A stretch of DNA of 64,000 bases from Comamonas sp009360615 (lineage in GTDB: Bacteria; Pseudomonadota; Gammaproteobacteria; Burkholderiales; Burkholderiaceae_C): the NCBI RefSeq assembly GCF_035784015.1, contig NZ_JALKOW010000003.1. One strand, written 5' to 3'. How positions within the stretch are numbered: position 1 is the first letter of the stretch; each line of letters opens with the position of its first letter. Position numbers and translations under genes: made by a program. Below are positions 20,316-29,060 of this stretch, one piece after another. The notes under the pieces were generated by a model that was given only the letters and a program-made list of their open reading frames with translations, was not told the DNA's origin and did not search any database.

Positions 20316-21194
20316 ATGAACACACTGAAGATCGCCGTTCTGGGCACGGGCATGATGGGCCTGCCCATGGCCCGCCGCCTGGCGCAGGCCGGCCATGAGG
20401 TCCACGTCTGGAACCGCACCCGCGCCAAGGCCGAGCCACTCGCAGCCGATGGCGCACGCATCCACGACAGCGCCGCAGATGCCGTGCGCGGCACAGACTT
20501 TGTCGTCAGCCTGCTGGAGAACGGTGCCATCGTGGGCGAGGTGCTGTTCGATCGGGGGGTTGCCGAAGCCATGCCCAAGGGCTCGCTGTTCATCGACATG
20601 GCCTCCATCCAGCCGCGCGAGGCCCGTGAACATGCAGGCAGGCTTGCCGCGCTGGGCCTGCGGCATGTGGATGCCCCCGTCTCGGGCGGCACGCTGGGTG
20701 CAGAAGCCGGCACGCTGGCCATCATGGCCGGCGGCGATGCTGCGGATTTCGAACAAGCCCTGCCCGTCTTTGCGGCGCTGGGCCGTGCCACCCATGTGGG
20801 CCCGCATGGCGCAGGCCAGCTGGCGAAACTGGCCAACCAGATGATCGTGGGCATCACCATCGGTGCCGTGGCCGAAGCCCTGCTGCTGGCCGAACGCGGC
20901 GGCGCCGACCCGGCCAAGGTCCGCGAAGCCATCTCCGGCGGCTTCGCCGACAGCCGCATCCTGCAAGTGCATGGCGAACGCATGGTCCAGCACGACTTTG
21001 CACCACGCGGGCGCATGACGGTGCAGCTCAAGGACATGCGCAATGCCATCGCCACAGCCGAGGAAATCGGATTTGACGCGCCCATCACCGGCCTGCTGGA
21101 GCAGCTCTATGCCGAAGGCGTGAAAAACGGCCTGGGCGACCTGGACCAGGCGGGCCTGTTCGTCGAATTGCAACGCCGCAACGCACTGGATTAA
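20316..21194 (+). CDS. NAD(P)-dependent beta-hydroxyacid dehydrogenase family oxidoreductase
   Basis: 292-residue enzyme of the 3-hydroxyisobutyrate dehydrogenase family. The dinucleotide-binding GTGMMG is at residues 9-14, the substrate-binding DAPVSGGTLGA lies near 125-135, and the catalytic Lys sits in GAGQLAKLANQ near 172. Members reduce or oxidise small beta-hydroxyacids such as 3-hydroxyisobutyrate or tartronate semialdehyde; the exact substrate cannot be read here. It is monocistronic, 217 bases after guaC and just before the tRNA array. Confidence 0.85.
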   Translation: MNTLKIAVLGTGMMGLPMARRLAQAGHEVHVWNRTRAKAEPLAADGARIHDSAADAVRGTDFVVSLLENGAIVGEVLFDRGVAEAMPKGSLFIDMASIQPREAREHAGRLAALGLRHVDAPVSGGTLGAEAGTLAIMAGGDAADFEQALPVFAALGRATHVGPHGAGQLAKLANQMIVGITIGAVAEALLLAERGGADPAKVREAISGGFADSRILQVHGERMVQHDFAPRGRMTVQLKDMRNAIATAEEIGFDAPITGLLEQLYAEGVKNGLGDLDQAGLFVELQRRNALD

Positions 21195-21235
21195 AAAAAC
21201 CTGCGGGTTTTCCTGCAAGCCCTCCAGAATTGACG

Positions 21236-21241
21236 CATAAT
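21236..21241 (+). promoter_or_regulatory. Probable -10 box (CATAAT) of the tRNA-Lys array
   Basis: CATAAT lies 38 bases upstream of the first tRNA and is followed by a GC-rich discriminator, typical of stable RNA promoters. A clear -35 box is not visible. Confidence 0.35.
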
Positions 21242-21273
21242 TGCGGTCTCGCTTGCATCGCAGGCGTTTTGTG

Positions 21274-21349
21274 GGGCTCTTAGCTCAGCTGGTAGAGCAG
21301 CGGACTCTTAATCCGTTGGTCGAGTGTTCGAATCACTCAGGGCCCACCA
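21274..21349 (+). tRNA. tRNA-Lys (anticodon CTT), copy 1
   Basis: 76 bases fold as a full tRNA: acceptor stem GGGCTCT/AGGGCCC, D arm GCTC/GAGC, anticodon arm GCGGA-CTCTTAA-TCCGT and T arm GAGTG/CACTC, with CCA encoded. Loop positions 34-36 are CTT, reading AAG for lysine. This copy has agctcagctgg in the D loop; the other three have agctcagttgg. Confidence 0.97.
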
Positions 21350-21398
21350 AATTCCTTCGGTCTGATTCTTCAGATTGATCCTCCGGATTTACTCCGGC

Positions 21399-21474
21399 GG
21401 GCTCTTAGCTCAGTTGGTAGAGCAGCGGACTCTTAATCCGTTGGTCGAGTGTTCGAATCACTCAGGGCCCACCA
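21399..21474 (+). tRNA. tRNA-Lys (CTT), copy 2
   Basis: The sequence equals copy 1 except for C to T in the D loop, and CCA is encoded. It starts 125 bases after copy 1. The 49-base spacer before it (21350-21398) is related to the later spacers. Confidence 0.97.
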
Positions 21475-21523
21475 AAAATTTCTTCAGTCTGATTCTTCAG
21501 GTTGATCCTCCGGTTGATCCGGC

Positions 21524-21599
21524 GGGCTCTTAGCTCAGTTGGTAGAGCAGCGGACTCTTAATCCGTTGGTCGAGTGTTCGAATCACTCAGGGCCCACCA
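21524..21599 (+). tRNA. tRNA-Lys (CTT), copy 3
   Basis: Identical to copy 2. The period is again 125 bases, and the preceding spacer contains ctgattcttcag and gatcctccgg as in the first spacer. Confidence 0.97.
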
Positions 21600-21646
21600 A
21601 GATTGCTCAGATCTGTGTTGCAGATCAATCCTCCGGTTTATCCGGC

Positions 21647-21722
21647 GGGCTCTTAGCTCAGTTGGTAGAGCAGCGGACTCTTAATCCGTTGGTCGAGTGT
21701 TCGAATCACTCAGGGCCCACCA
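21647..21722 (+). tRNA. tRNA-Lys (CTT), copy 4
   Basis: Identical to copies 2 and 3. The preceding spacer is 47 bases and has diverged more. A strong terminator follows within 10 bases, closing the tRNA operon. Confidence 0.97.
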
Positions 21723-21728
21723 AAATTC

Positions 21729-21762
21729 AAAAGCCAAAGTTCTCAGGAACTTTGGCTTTTTT
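21729..21762 (+). terminator. Terminator of the tRNA-Lys operon
   Basis: aaaagccaaagttc and gaactttggctttt pair perfectly around a tcag loop, followed by a T run. Confidence 0.9.
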
Positions 21763-21879
21763 CTTGGCCGTACCCAATCGCCACCGAATCTGCAAAAGCA
21801 TGGACGCCGACATCAGAGCCGCGCCATATCAGGCATCATGCAGGCATCCCCGGGCAAGCTTGCCCACCCAAGACTCACT

Positions 21880-23112
21880 ATGCAAAACGACCTCTCCACG
21901 TTCTGGCGCGGACCGCGTTGGACTCTGGCCATGCTGCTTGCCATTCTCGGCATGCTCGGCCCGTTCTCGGTTGACACCTATATTCCCGCCTTCTCGGGCA
22001 TTGCCAGGGCCTTGGGCGCGACGCCCGTGGAGATGCAGCAGACCCTGTCCGCCTATCTGCTGGGCTTTGCCTTCATGAACCTGTTTCATGGCGCCCTGGC
22101 AGACAGCTTCGGCCGCCGCCCCGTCATCCTCTGGGGACTGGTGATGTTCACCATCGCCTCGGCCGGCTGCGCACTGTCGCAGAACATCACCCAGCTGGTG
22201 ATTTTCCGCACGCTGCAGGGGCTGTCCACCGGCGCAGGCATCGTGGTCTCGCGCGCCATCGTGCGCGACATCTTTCCGCCAACCCAGGCCCAGGGCGTGA
22301 TGGCGCAGATCACCATCTTCTTCGGCGTGGCACCGGCGCTGGCGCCCGTGATTGGCGGCTGGCTGTTCGTGCACCTGAGCTGGCAGGCCGTGTTCTGGTT
22401 CCTGACCATCGTGGGCGTGCTGCTCTGGCTCATCAACGTCAAGTTCCTGCCCGAATCGCTGCCGCCGCAAAAACGCCAGCCCTTCCAGTTCAGACCGCTG
22501 ATGCAGGGCTATGGCATCTTGCTCACCGATCCTCGCTTTCTGCTGCTGGCCCTGGCCAGCGGCATTCCGTTCAACGGCATGTTTCTCTATCTGCTGTCGG
22601 CCCCGGCCTTTCTGGGCGATATCCTGCAGCTGGAGCCCACCCAGTTCTTCTGGTTCTTCATCGCCACCATCGGCGGCATCATGGCCGGCAGCTGGACCAG
22701 CGGCCGGCTGGCCGGGCGCATTCCGCCCAAGCGCCAGATCCGCCACGGCTTTCTGGTGATGTGCGTGACCTCCATCATCAACCTGGTGGCCAATCTGATC
22801 TGGCCCGCGCATGTGAGCTGGGCCCTGATTCCCATCAGCCTGTTCGCCTATGGCTGGGCGCTGATGGTACCCGTGGTGACGCTGCTGGTGCTGGACATCC
22901 ATCCTGCGCGGCGCGGCCTGGCCTCTTCCCTTCAGGCCGTGGTCGGCTCGGTGGCCAACGGCTTTGTGGCCGGCGTGATTGCACCACTGGTCATGCACTC
23001 GGCCGCCCTGCTGGCCACGGGCTCGATCCTGATGATGCTGATCGGTCTGGTCGCCTGGATCTATCTGCACCACCGCTGGCCGGACATCGGCCGCCATGCC
23101 TCTGAGCATTAA
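21880..23112 (+). CDS. Bcr/CflA family MFS drug efflux transporter
   Basis: 410-residue proton antiporter of the DHA1 type with about 12 membrane segments, the group of Bcr (bicyclomycin) and CflA exporters. GPFSVDTYIPAFSGIARALG in helix 1, the loop ADSFGRRPVILWG and RTLQGLSTGAGIVVSRAIVRD in helices 4-5 are typical. The ATG at 21880 gives the usual family N-terminus; an in-frame ATG at 21838 would add 14 residues. It has its own transcription unit after the tRNA terminator. The substrate is unknown. Confidence 0.88.
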   Translation: MQNDLSTFWRGPRWTLAMLLAILGMLGPFSVDTYIPAFSGIARALGATPVEMQQTLSAYLLGFAFMNLFHGALADSFGRRPVILWGLVMFTIASAGCALSQNITQLVIFRTLQGLSTGAGIVVSRAIVRDIFPPTQAQGVMAQITIFFGVAPALAPVIGGWLFVHLSWQAVFWFLTIVGVLLWLINVKFLPESLPPQKRQPFQFRPLMQGYGILLTDPRFLLLALASGIPFNGMFLYLLSAPAFLGDILQLEPTQFFWFFIATIGGIMAGSWTSGRLAGRIPPKRQIRHGFLVMCVTSIINLVANLIWPAHVSWALIPISLFAYGWALMVPVVTLLVLDIHPARRGLASSLQAVVGSVANGFVAGVIAPLVMHSAALLATGSILMMLIGLVAWIYLHHRWPDIGRHASEH

Positions 23113-23117
23113 AAAAG

Positions 23118-23195
23118 GAGCAGCTAGCGCATGTCATTCATAGATTGCAGATTGAGACGCACCTGAAAGCATTGAACGGCCTGCGTAAGCTGCTC
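23118..23195. repeat. ~78-bp palindromic element (copy 3)
   Basis: gagcagctagcgc (23118-23130) and gcgtaagctgctc (23183-23195) are inverted repeats matching at 11 of 13 positions. Size and arm sequence agree with copies at 3404-3481 and 13710-13785. It lies between the convergent efflux pump and DEAD-box genes. Confidence 0.6.
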
Positions 23196-23230
23196 ACCTT
23201 TCAATGAGAGTTCCAGCCCGAACGGGCCAC

Positions 23231-23260
23231 AAAAAAGCCGGCTTAGATAGCCGGCTTTTT
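23231..23260. terminator. Terminator downstream of the DEAD-box helicase gene
   Basis: aaaaagccggct and agccggcttttt pair around a 5-base loop, with A and T runs outside, so it works for both convergent genes. Confidence 0.85.
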
Positions 23261-23290
23261 CATGTATCGGGCCGCAGCCCGAATCAGCGA

Positions 23291-25360
23291 TCAACGCTCG
23301 TCGCGACGCGGTGCGCGAGGCTTGCGCTCGAAGCTGCGCTCGCCACCACGCTCACCATGGGGCTGGTAAGGCTTGCCGGCACCCTGACCAAAGGCAGGAC
23401 GACGATCACCGCCGCCGAAGCCGCGCGATTCGCCTCCACGGAAGCCACCTTCGCGGGGAGCACCTGCATGAGCGCCTTCACGGCCACCGCCGAAGCTCTT
23501 GCGACCGAAATCGCCGCCTTCACGGCGCTGGCCACCACCGAAGCCGCCACGCGATTCGCCGCCGCCGAAGCCGCGCGATTCACCACCGCGGAAGCCGCCG
23601 CGCTGCTCGCCGCGATCGCCGCCGAAGCTGCGCTCCTGGCGTTGCTCGCCACCAAAGCCGGGACGACCGCCGCCGAAGCCGCGATCCGCACCACGCTCGC
23701 CACGATCACCGAAGCGATCACCGCGCGGCGCGCCAAAACCAGCACGATCGCCACCGAAACGGTCACCACCGAAGCCACCGCGATCATTGCCACGGCCAGC
23801 GCCGAAGCTGCCGAAGCCGGACTTGCGACCGTAGCCTTCGCCATCGCGACGAGCGCCGAAGCCACCACGACCACCGGCACCGCCGCCGCCACGGCGACCG
23901 TCACGCTCGCCGGAGGCGGGGAAGCGCTGCTGGGGTTCCATGCCGGGAATGGTCTCGGCCTTGAACTGCTGGCGGGTATAGCCTTCGATGTCGAACACGC
24001 GGCGACGGTCGCGGAATTCCGCGAACGTCACAGCCACGCCTTCGCGGCCGGCACGACCGGTACGGCCGATACGGTGGGTGTAGTCCTCGGCCTTCATGGG
24101 CAGGCCGTAGTTGAAGACGTGGGTGATGGTGGGCACGTCGATACCGCGCGCAGCCACATCGGTGGCCACCAGGATCTGCACCTGACCGTTGCGCAGCGCC
24201 ATCAGGCGACGATTGCGCAGGCCCTGGCTCAGAGCACCGTGCAGGGCCACGGCAGAGAAGCCGTCCTGCTGCAGGTCGTTGGCCAGACCGTCGCATTCCA
24301 CCTGGGTGGACGCAAACACGATGGCCTGGTTGATGCTGCTGTCACGCAGCCAGTGGTCGAGCAGCTTGCGCTTGTGCTGCATGTTGTCAGCCCAGAACAG
24401 CGCCTGCTTGATGTTGGCATGCTTTTCCTGGGGGGTGGCAATCGTGATCTTCTTCACGTTGGCACCGCCGTCGTGCATCACGCGCATGGCCAGCTGCTGA
24501 ATGCGGGGAGCAAACGTGGCGCTGAACATCATGGTCTGCTTGCGCTCGGCCGTCAGCTGGTTGACTTCGGCCAGGTCGTCGGAGAAGCCCAGATCCAGCA
24601 TGCGGTCGGCTTCGTCGACCACCAGGAACTGCACCTTGTCCAGCTTGATCTGCATGGAACGCTGCAGATCCAGCAGACGACCAGGAGTGGCCACCACCAG
24701 ATCGGCGTTCTGCAGCTTGGCGATTTGCAGCTGGTAGGGGATGCCGCCCACCACGTTGGCGATGCGGATGCCGCGGCAGTGCTTGACCAGCTCGATGGCG
24801 TCATGCGCCACCTGCTGGGCCAGCTCACGCGTGGGGCACAGCACCAGGGCGCCGGGCACGGCGGCCTTGAAGTTGCGAGCGTTCGTGGGATCCTTGCGCT
24901 TGTTGCGCTTGGGAGCGGGCTCGCCCTTGGCGGCCGCTTCGGCACACAGGCGCTCGAACTCGGCCTTGGCGGCCGCATCGGCCACGGCACGCTGTTTGAT
25001 CAGGGTGTGCAGAACGGGCAGCAGGAAGGCGGCGGTCTTGCCAGAGCCGGTCTGGCTGGACACCATCAGGTCGATGAAGCCGTCGGCATCGGCACCTTCG
25101 CCCATGGCCTGGGGAATGGCTTGCAGCTGCACGGCGGTAGGCTGGGTATAGCCCAGGTCGGACACCGCCTGGATCAGCTCGGGGGCCAGACCCAGTTCCA
25201 CGAAGCCATTGGGTTCGTCGGCAGCAGGTGTTTCTTCGACAGCTGCGTCTTCCGCATCCATGTCGGCCAGCATGGCGTCCAGACGGGAATCGATTTCAGG
25301 CGAAGACAAAGCAATATCAGCAGCGGCCACTTGGCCCTGCTCCAGGGAGTTTTCTGTCAT
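23291..25360 (-). CDS. DEAD-box ATP-dependent RNA helicase with long RGG tail
   Basis: 689-residue RNA helicase of the RhlE/DeaD type, predicted to unwind RNA in ribosome assembly or RNA decay. Motifs: SQTGSGKT (102-109), PTRELAQQ (176-183), ATPGRLLD, VVDEADRMLD (DEAD 249-252), FSATF (279-283) and HRIGRTGRAG (429-438). A charged insert of about 45 residues (121-167, with KRNKRK) separates motifs I and Ia. Residues 484-689 are a very Gly/Arg-rich tail with many RGG, GGF and SFGG repeats, probably disordered and RNA-binding. The ATG at 25360 was preferred over an upstream TTG. The gene stands alone, with a strong terminator. Confidence 0.9.
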   Translation of the reverse strand: MTENSLEQGQVAAADIALSSPEIDSRLDAMLADMDAEDAAVEETPAADEPNGFVELGLAPELIQAVSDLGYTQPTAVQLQAIPQAMGEGADADGFIDLMVSSQTGSGKTAAFLLPVLHTLIKQRAVADAAAKAEFERLCAEAAAKGEPAPKRNKRKDPTNARNFKAAVPGALVLCPTRELAQQVAHDAIELVKHCRGIRIANVVGGIPYQLQIAKLQNADLVVATPGRLLDLQRSMQIKLDKVQFLVVDEADRMLDLGFSDDLAEVNQLTAERKQTMMFSATFAPRIQQLAMRVMHDGGANVKKITIATPQEKHANIKQALFWADNMQHKRKLLDHWLRDSSINQAIVFASTQVECDGLANDLQQDGFSAVALHGALSQGLRNRRLMALRNGQVQILVATDVAARGIDVPTITHVFNYGLPMKAEDYTHRIGRTGRAGREGVAVTFAEFRDRRRVFDIEGYTRQQFKAETIPGMEPQQRFPASGERDGRRGGGGAGGRGGFGARRDGEGYGRKSGFGSFGAGRGNDRGGFGGDRFGGDRAGFGAPRGDRFGDRGERGADRGFGGGRPGFGGEQRQERSFGGDRGEQRGGFRGGESRGFGGGESRGGFGGGQRREGGDFGRKSFGGGREGAHAGAPREGGFRGGESRGFGGGDRRPAFGQGAGKPYQPHGERGGERSFERKPRAPRRDER

Positions 25361-25643
25361 GAATAGCTCACGCAAAAAGCGACGCAGTCAGCGTGCTGCC
25401 CGCTTCTTTGACGGTTGGTTATCAACATCCACCGTCAGACTTTGACTGGCCCGTTCGCAAAACGGGGCAGATGGGTGTTAGGGCTTGTCGTGTCGGCGCT
25501 TGGCAGGCCGTTGCACGCAAGTAAGAACCCGGTGTGTGATGGAGATGCGCAAAAATTACCCATTGATCGGGTAAGCAGCGCATTGTCGCATGCACCGGGT
25601 TTTCCCGCAAGTGGCAGGGATATACAGACCTGCCACCGCGCCA

Positions 25644-26252
25644 TCAGACGCTGAGCAGGTGCCGGCGGTAATGCTGCAGCTCGTCAATCGACTCGTGCAC
25701 GTCGGCCAGGGCCGTGTGGCGCTGTGCTTTCTTGAAGGAGGTATAGGCCTCGGGCTTCCAGCGCTTGGCCAGCTCCTTGAGCGTGCTCACATCGATATTG
25801 CGATAGTGAAAGAAATTGTTGAGCCTGGGCATGTAGCGCTCCATGAAGCGCCTGTCCTGACCGATGCTGTTGCCGCACAGCGGCGTCTTGCCCTTGGGCA
25901 CGTATTTGCCCAGAAACGCAATCAGCGCGGCCTCCGCCTCGGCTTCGCTGATGGTCGAAGCCTTGACCTTGTCGATCAAACCGCTTTTGCCATGCGTGCC
26001 CTTGTTCCAGGCATCCATGCTGCCCAGCAGTTCGTCGGACTGGTGAATGGCGAATACCGGGCCTTCGACGCGAATCTGCAGATCGGAGCTGCTGACCACC
26101 ACGGCAATTTCGATGATGCGATCACGATCGGGGTTCAGCCCCGTCATTTCACAGTCCAGCCACACCATGTTGAGGTCGGATTTGGGCAGAACCGGCGGGG
26201 TAGCGGCCACGGGTGCGCCGCTGACGGAATTCGGACAGGAAGCTTCAGACAT
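25644..26252 (-). CDS. orn: Oligoribonuclease
   Basis: 202-residue 3'-5' exoribonuclease of the DEDDh class that degrades very short RNAs, including the pGpG formed from c-di-GMP. Motifs: WLDCEMTGL with D33 and E35, GNSIGQDRRF near 126-135 and HTALADVHES near the end. The N-terminal extension of about 25 residues (Pro/Ala-rich) is longer than in E. coli Orn. It is divergent from the M48 peptidase, with only 30 bases between start codons. Confidence 0.93.
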   Translation of the reverse strand: MSEASCPNSVSGAPVAATPPVLPKSDLNMVWLDCEMTGLNPDRDRIIEIAVVVSSSDLQIRVEGPVFAIHQSDELLGSMDAWNKGTHGKSGLIDKVKASTISEAEAEAALIAFLGKYVPKGKTPLCGNSIGQDRRFMERYMPRLNNFFHYRNIDVSTLKELAKRWKPEAYTSFKKAQRHTALADVHESIDELQHYRRHLLSV

Positions 26253-26282
26253 GGCGCAAATTGTCGCCTACACTGCCAATAC

Positions 26283-27584
26283 ATGGCTTCCCAACTAGAT
26301 TTCACATTGGCATTTTCGCTGCTGTTTGCGACGGCCGTGGCCTTGCAATGGCTGCTGCGTGCGTGGCTGGTTTCGCGCCAGGTGCGCCATGTGGCAACCC
26401 ACCGTGCTGCCGTGCCGCCAGTCTTTGCGCATCGCATCAGTCTGTCCGCCCACCAGAAGGCGGCCGATTACACGCTGGCCAAGGCCAAGGTGTCGCTGAT
26501 CGACATCACGCTGTCGGCCGCCGTGCTGCTGTGCTGGACGCTGCTGGGCGGACTGGACGGGCTCAACCGCTGGCTGCTTGAACTCATCGGCCCCGGTCTG
26601 TGGCAGCAACTGGCGCTGATGGCCGGCTTCGCCCTGATCTCGACGCTGATCGAGCTGCCCCTGTCGCTCTATCAGACCTTCAGGCTGGAGCAGCGCTTCG
26701 GCTTCAATCAGATGACACTTGGCCTGTGGCTGGGCGACCTGCTCAAGTCGACGCTGGTGGCTGCCATCATCGGCCTGCCGCTGGCGGCCCTGATTCTCTG
26801 GCTCATGGGCTCGACCGGCCCGCTGTGGTGGCTCTGGGCCTGGGGCGCCTGGACGGCTTTCAATCTGCTGCTGATGTGGATCTTCCCCAGCTTTATTGCA
26901 CCGCTGTTCAACAAGTTCGAGCCGCTGGCCGATGAAAGCCTCAAAAGCCGTGTGACCCGGCTGATGGAGCGCTGCGGCTTTGCGGCCAAAGGACTGTTCG
27001 TGATGGACGGAAGCCGCCGCTCGGCGCATGCCAACGCCTATTTCACGGGCTTCGGCAATTCAAAGCGCGTGGTCTTCTTCGACACCCTGCTCAGGCAGCT
27101 CGGCCCCGGCGAAGTCGAAGCCGTGCTGGCTCACGAGCTGGGCCACTTCAGGCACAGGCACATCAGCAAGCGCATGGCCCTGATGTTCGGCGTCTCGCTG
27201 CTGGGCTTTGCGCTGCTGGGCTGGCTCAGCCAGCAGCTCTGGTTCTACACGGGACTCGGCGTCTCGGTGCTGCTGGGCCCAGGCACCGGCGTGGCTGCCG
27301 AAAACAATGCGCTGGCCCTGCTGCTGTTCGTGATGGCGGTGCCGGTGTTCAGCTTCTTCGTCACCCCGCTGATGTCCGCCCTGTCCCGACGCGACGAGTT
27401 CGAGGCCGATGCCTATGCCATGCAGCAGGCCGATGGCTCACAGCTGGCTTCGGCGCTGCTCAAGCTTTACGAGGACAATGCCTCCACGCTCACACCAGAC
27501 CCATGGTATGTGAGCTTTTACTATTCACACCCCCCTGCCGTGGATCGTCTGGCGCGCATGCCGGCTCCTGCTGGCAGCCTGTAA
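26283..27584 (+). CDS. M48 family membrane metallopeptidase (Ste24-like)
   Basis: 433-residue zinc peptidase with several membrane segments, resembling Ste24/CAAX prenyl protease 1. Zinc-binding HELGH is at 284-288, and the third ligand is in RRDEFEADAYA near 375. An N-terminal domain of four or five helices precedes the catalytic part. It probably degrades membrane proteins for quality control; bacteria lack prenylated CAAX substrates. It is the first gene of an operon with phhB (19-base gap) and rsgA (5-base gap). Confidence 0.88.
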   Translation: MASQLDFTLAFSLLFATAVALQWLLRAWLVSRQVRHVATHRAAVPPVFAHRISLSAHQKAADYTLAKAKVSLIDITLSAAVLLCWTLLGGLDGLNRWLLELIGPGLWQQLALMAGFALISTLIELPLSLYQTFRLEQRFGFNQMTLGLWLGDLLKSTLVAAIIGLPLAALILWLMGSTGPLWWLWAWGAWTAFNLLLMWIFPSFIAPLFNKFEPLADESLKSRVTRLMERCGFAAKGLFVMDGSRRSAHANAYFTGFGNSKRVVFFDTLLRQLGPGEVEAVLAHELGHFRHRHISKRMALMFGVSLLGFALLGWLSQQLWFYTGLGVSVLLGPGTGVAAENNALALLLFVMAVPVFSFFVTPLMSALSRRDEFEADAYAMQQADGSQLASALLKLYEDNASTLTPDPWYVSFYYSHPPAVDRLARMPAPAGSL

Positions 27585-27603
27585 TACCACCACGGTTTCA
27601 GAC

Positions 27604-27942
27604 ATGAGCACACCCACACTGCAACAGAAAGACTGGTCCCAGCTCAAGCGCAACGCACTGAGCATCGAGCAAGTGCAAGAGGCGCTGACAGCCCTCGAAG
27701 GCTGGGAACTGCTGGCCGGCCCAGCGGCCATCGGCAAGACCTTCCGTTTCGTGAATTTCTACGAAACCATGGCCTTTGTGAACGCGCTGGCCCTGATTGC
27801 CCACCAGCAGGACCACCACCCCGACCTGGAAGTCGGCTACAACCGCTGCAAGGTCAGCCTCAACACCCATGATGCGGGCGGCATCTCCGAGACCGACATC
27901 GACTGCGCACGCCGCATCGAAGCACTGCTCAATCCGGCCTGA
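27604..27942 (+). CDS. phhB: 4a-hydroxytetrahydrobiopterin dehydratase (pterin-4a-carbinolamine dehydratase)
   Basis: 112-residue PCD/DCoH family enzyme that dehydrates 4a-hydroxytetrahydropterin, recycling the cofactor of phenylalanine hydroxylase. The family motif appears as ALIAHQQDHHPDLEVGYN (about 64-81), with the histidines and Asp of the active site, and LNTHDAGGISETD (about 88-100). The length is typical. phhA is not adjacent; the gene sits in an M48-phhB-rsgA operon. Confidence 0.9.
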   Translation: MSTPTLQQKDWSQLKRNALSIEQVQEALTALEGWELLAGPAAIGKTFRFVNFYETMAFVNALALIAHQQDHHPDLEVGYNRCKVSLNTHDAGGISETDIDCARRIEALLNPA

Positions 27943-27947
27943 CCCCT

Positions 27948-28934
27948 ATGGCAAAACAAGGACGGCGCCCAGGCGCCCAGGCAGCAGGCAGCACCCAGAC
28001 AGGTCTGGTGGTCGCAAGTTATGGTCGCCACTGCGTGGTCGAAACCCCGGACGGCGAGCGCCGCATCTGCCATCCGCGCGGCAAGAAAAGCCAGGCCGTG
28101 GTGGGCGACCATGTGCAATGGCTCGCTCCCCCTGCCGGCCAGGGCGATGAAGGCACGATCGAGAAAATCGTGGAGCGCCGCAACGTCTTCTACCGCCAGG
28201 ATGACATTCGCACCAAGACCTTTGCGGCCAACCTGGACCAGCTCCTGATTCTGATAGCCGCCGAGCCGGTATTCAGCGAAGTGCAGCTCGCCCGCGCCCT
28301 GATCGCTGCCGAGGCCGCGCACATCAAACCCATCATTGCCCTCAACAAGATGGATCTGGAAGAGCCCTTCCTGCGCGCATGGGAGCGGCTGGAGCCTTAC
28401 CGGACCATGCGCGACGCAGCGGACGCTGCGCCGCACTACATGGTGCTGCCGCTGTCTCTGGAAGATGCAGACGACGAGGATCGTGAGGCCATCATCGGCC
28501 TGCTGCAAGGCAAGACAACCCTGGTTCTGGGCCCTTCGGGCGTCGGCAAAAGCACCTTGATCAACCTGCTGCTGCCCGATGCACGGGTCGCCACCAACGA
28601 GATTTCACAAGCGCTGAACACCGGCAAGCACACCACCACCAGCACTACCCTGTACTGGGTGGACGAGGCCCGAACCACGGCCATCATCGATTCGCCCGGA
28701 TTTCAGGAGTTCGGCCTGTATCACATCGCCCCCACGCAACTGGCCGCCTGCATGCCCGACATCGGCGCACTGGCCGATCAGTGCAAGTTCTACAACTGCA
28801 CGCATCTGCATGAGCCCGGCTGCGCCGTCATGGCCCAGGTCGAAGCACAGGACAGCCCCCACGCCATCCATGCCAACCGCTACCGGATCTATGGTGAACT
28901 CTTCGAGGAGCTGAGCCAGGAGCCACGTTACTGA
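27948..28934 (+). CDS. rsgA: Ribosome small-subunit-dependent GTPase RsgA
   Basis: 328-residue circularly permuted GTPase that checks late 30S assembly. An OB fold (about 18-82) is followed by the permuted G motifs: NKMD at 133-136 (G4), GPSGVGKS at 195-202 (G1) and DSPG at 248-251 (G3). A C-terminal zinc knuckle uses C279, C284, H286 and C292. The start at 27948 is five bases after the phhB stop, so translation is probably coupled. Confidence 0.95.
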   Translation: MAKQGRRPGAQAAGSTQTGLVVASYGRHCVVETPDGERRICHPRGKKSQAVVGDHVQWLAPPAGQGDEGTIEKIVERRNVFYRQDDIRTKTFAANLDQLLILIAAEPVFSEVQLARALIAAEAAHIKPIIALNKMDLEEPFLRAWERLEPYRTMRDAADAAPHYMVLPLSLEDADDEDREAIIGLLQGKTTLVLGPSGVGKSTLINLLLPDARVATNEISQALNTGKHTTTSTTLYWVDEARTTAIIDSPGFQEFGLYHIAPTQLAACMPDIGALADQCKFYNCTHLHEPGCAVMAQVEAQDSPHAIHANRYRIYGELFEELSQEPRY

Positions 28935-29060
28935 GAGTGTGCATGCGCTCACGAATGGCCATGCCAGTGTTTGCCAGACCACCATTCCAAGCCCGATGAG
29001 CCTTGGCGCTTCTGCGCGGCCTCATGGTTTGACTGGTGGCCACCATCCGTTGTCCATGTC

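Larger units (their letters stand above)
21274..21722 (+). repeat. Tandem array of four tRNA-Lys units (period 123-125 bp)
   Basis: Four tRNA genes with related 47-49 base spacers, most sharing gatcctccgg and ccggcg, form a head-to-tail array. It was probably made by unequal recombination, since whole units including spacers are repeated. Confidence 0.9.

Noticed and set aside
21274..21722. Regularly spaced repeats that could suggest a CRISPR array
   Set aside because: The repeat units are complete tRNA-Lys genes with encoded CCA, the spacers are related to each other and no cas genes are present.
21539..22078. 179-residue frame starting in a tRNA
   Set aside because: It repeats MVEQRTLNPLVECSNHSG, which is translated tRNA-Lys sequence, not a protein.
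23204..25366. 720-residue Ala/Thr-rich open frame antisense to the DEAD-box gene
   Set aside because: Its repetitive start is the reverse complement of the Gly/Arg-rich tail of the helicase.
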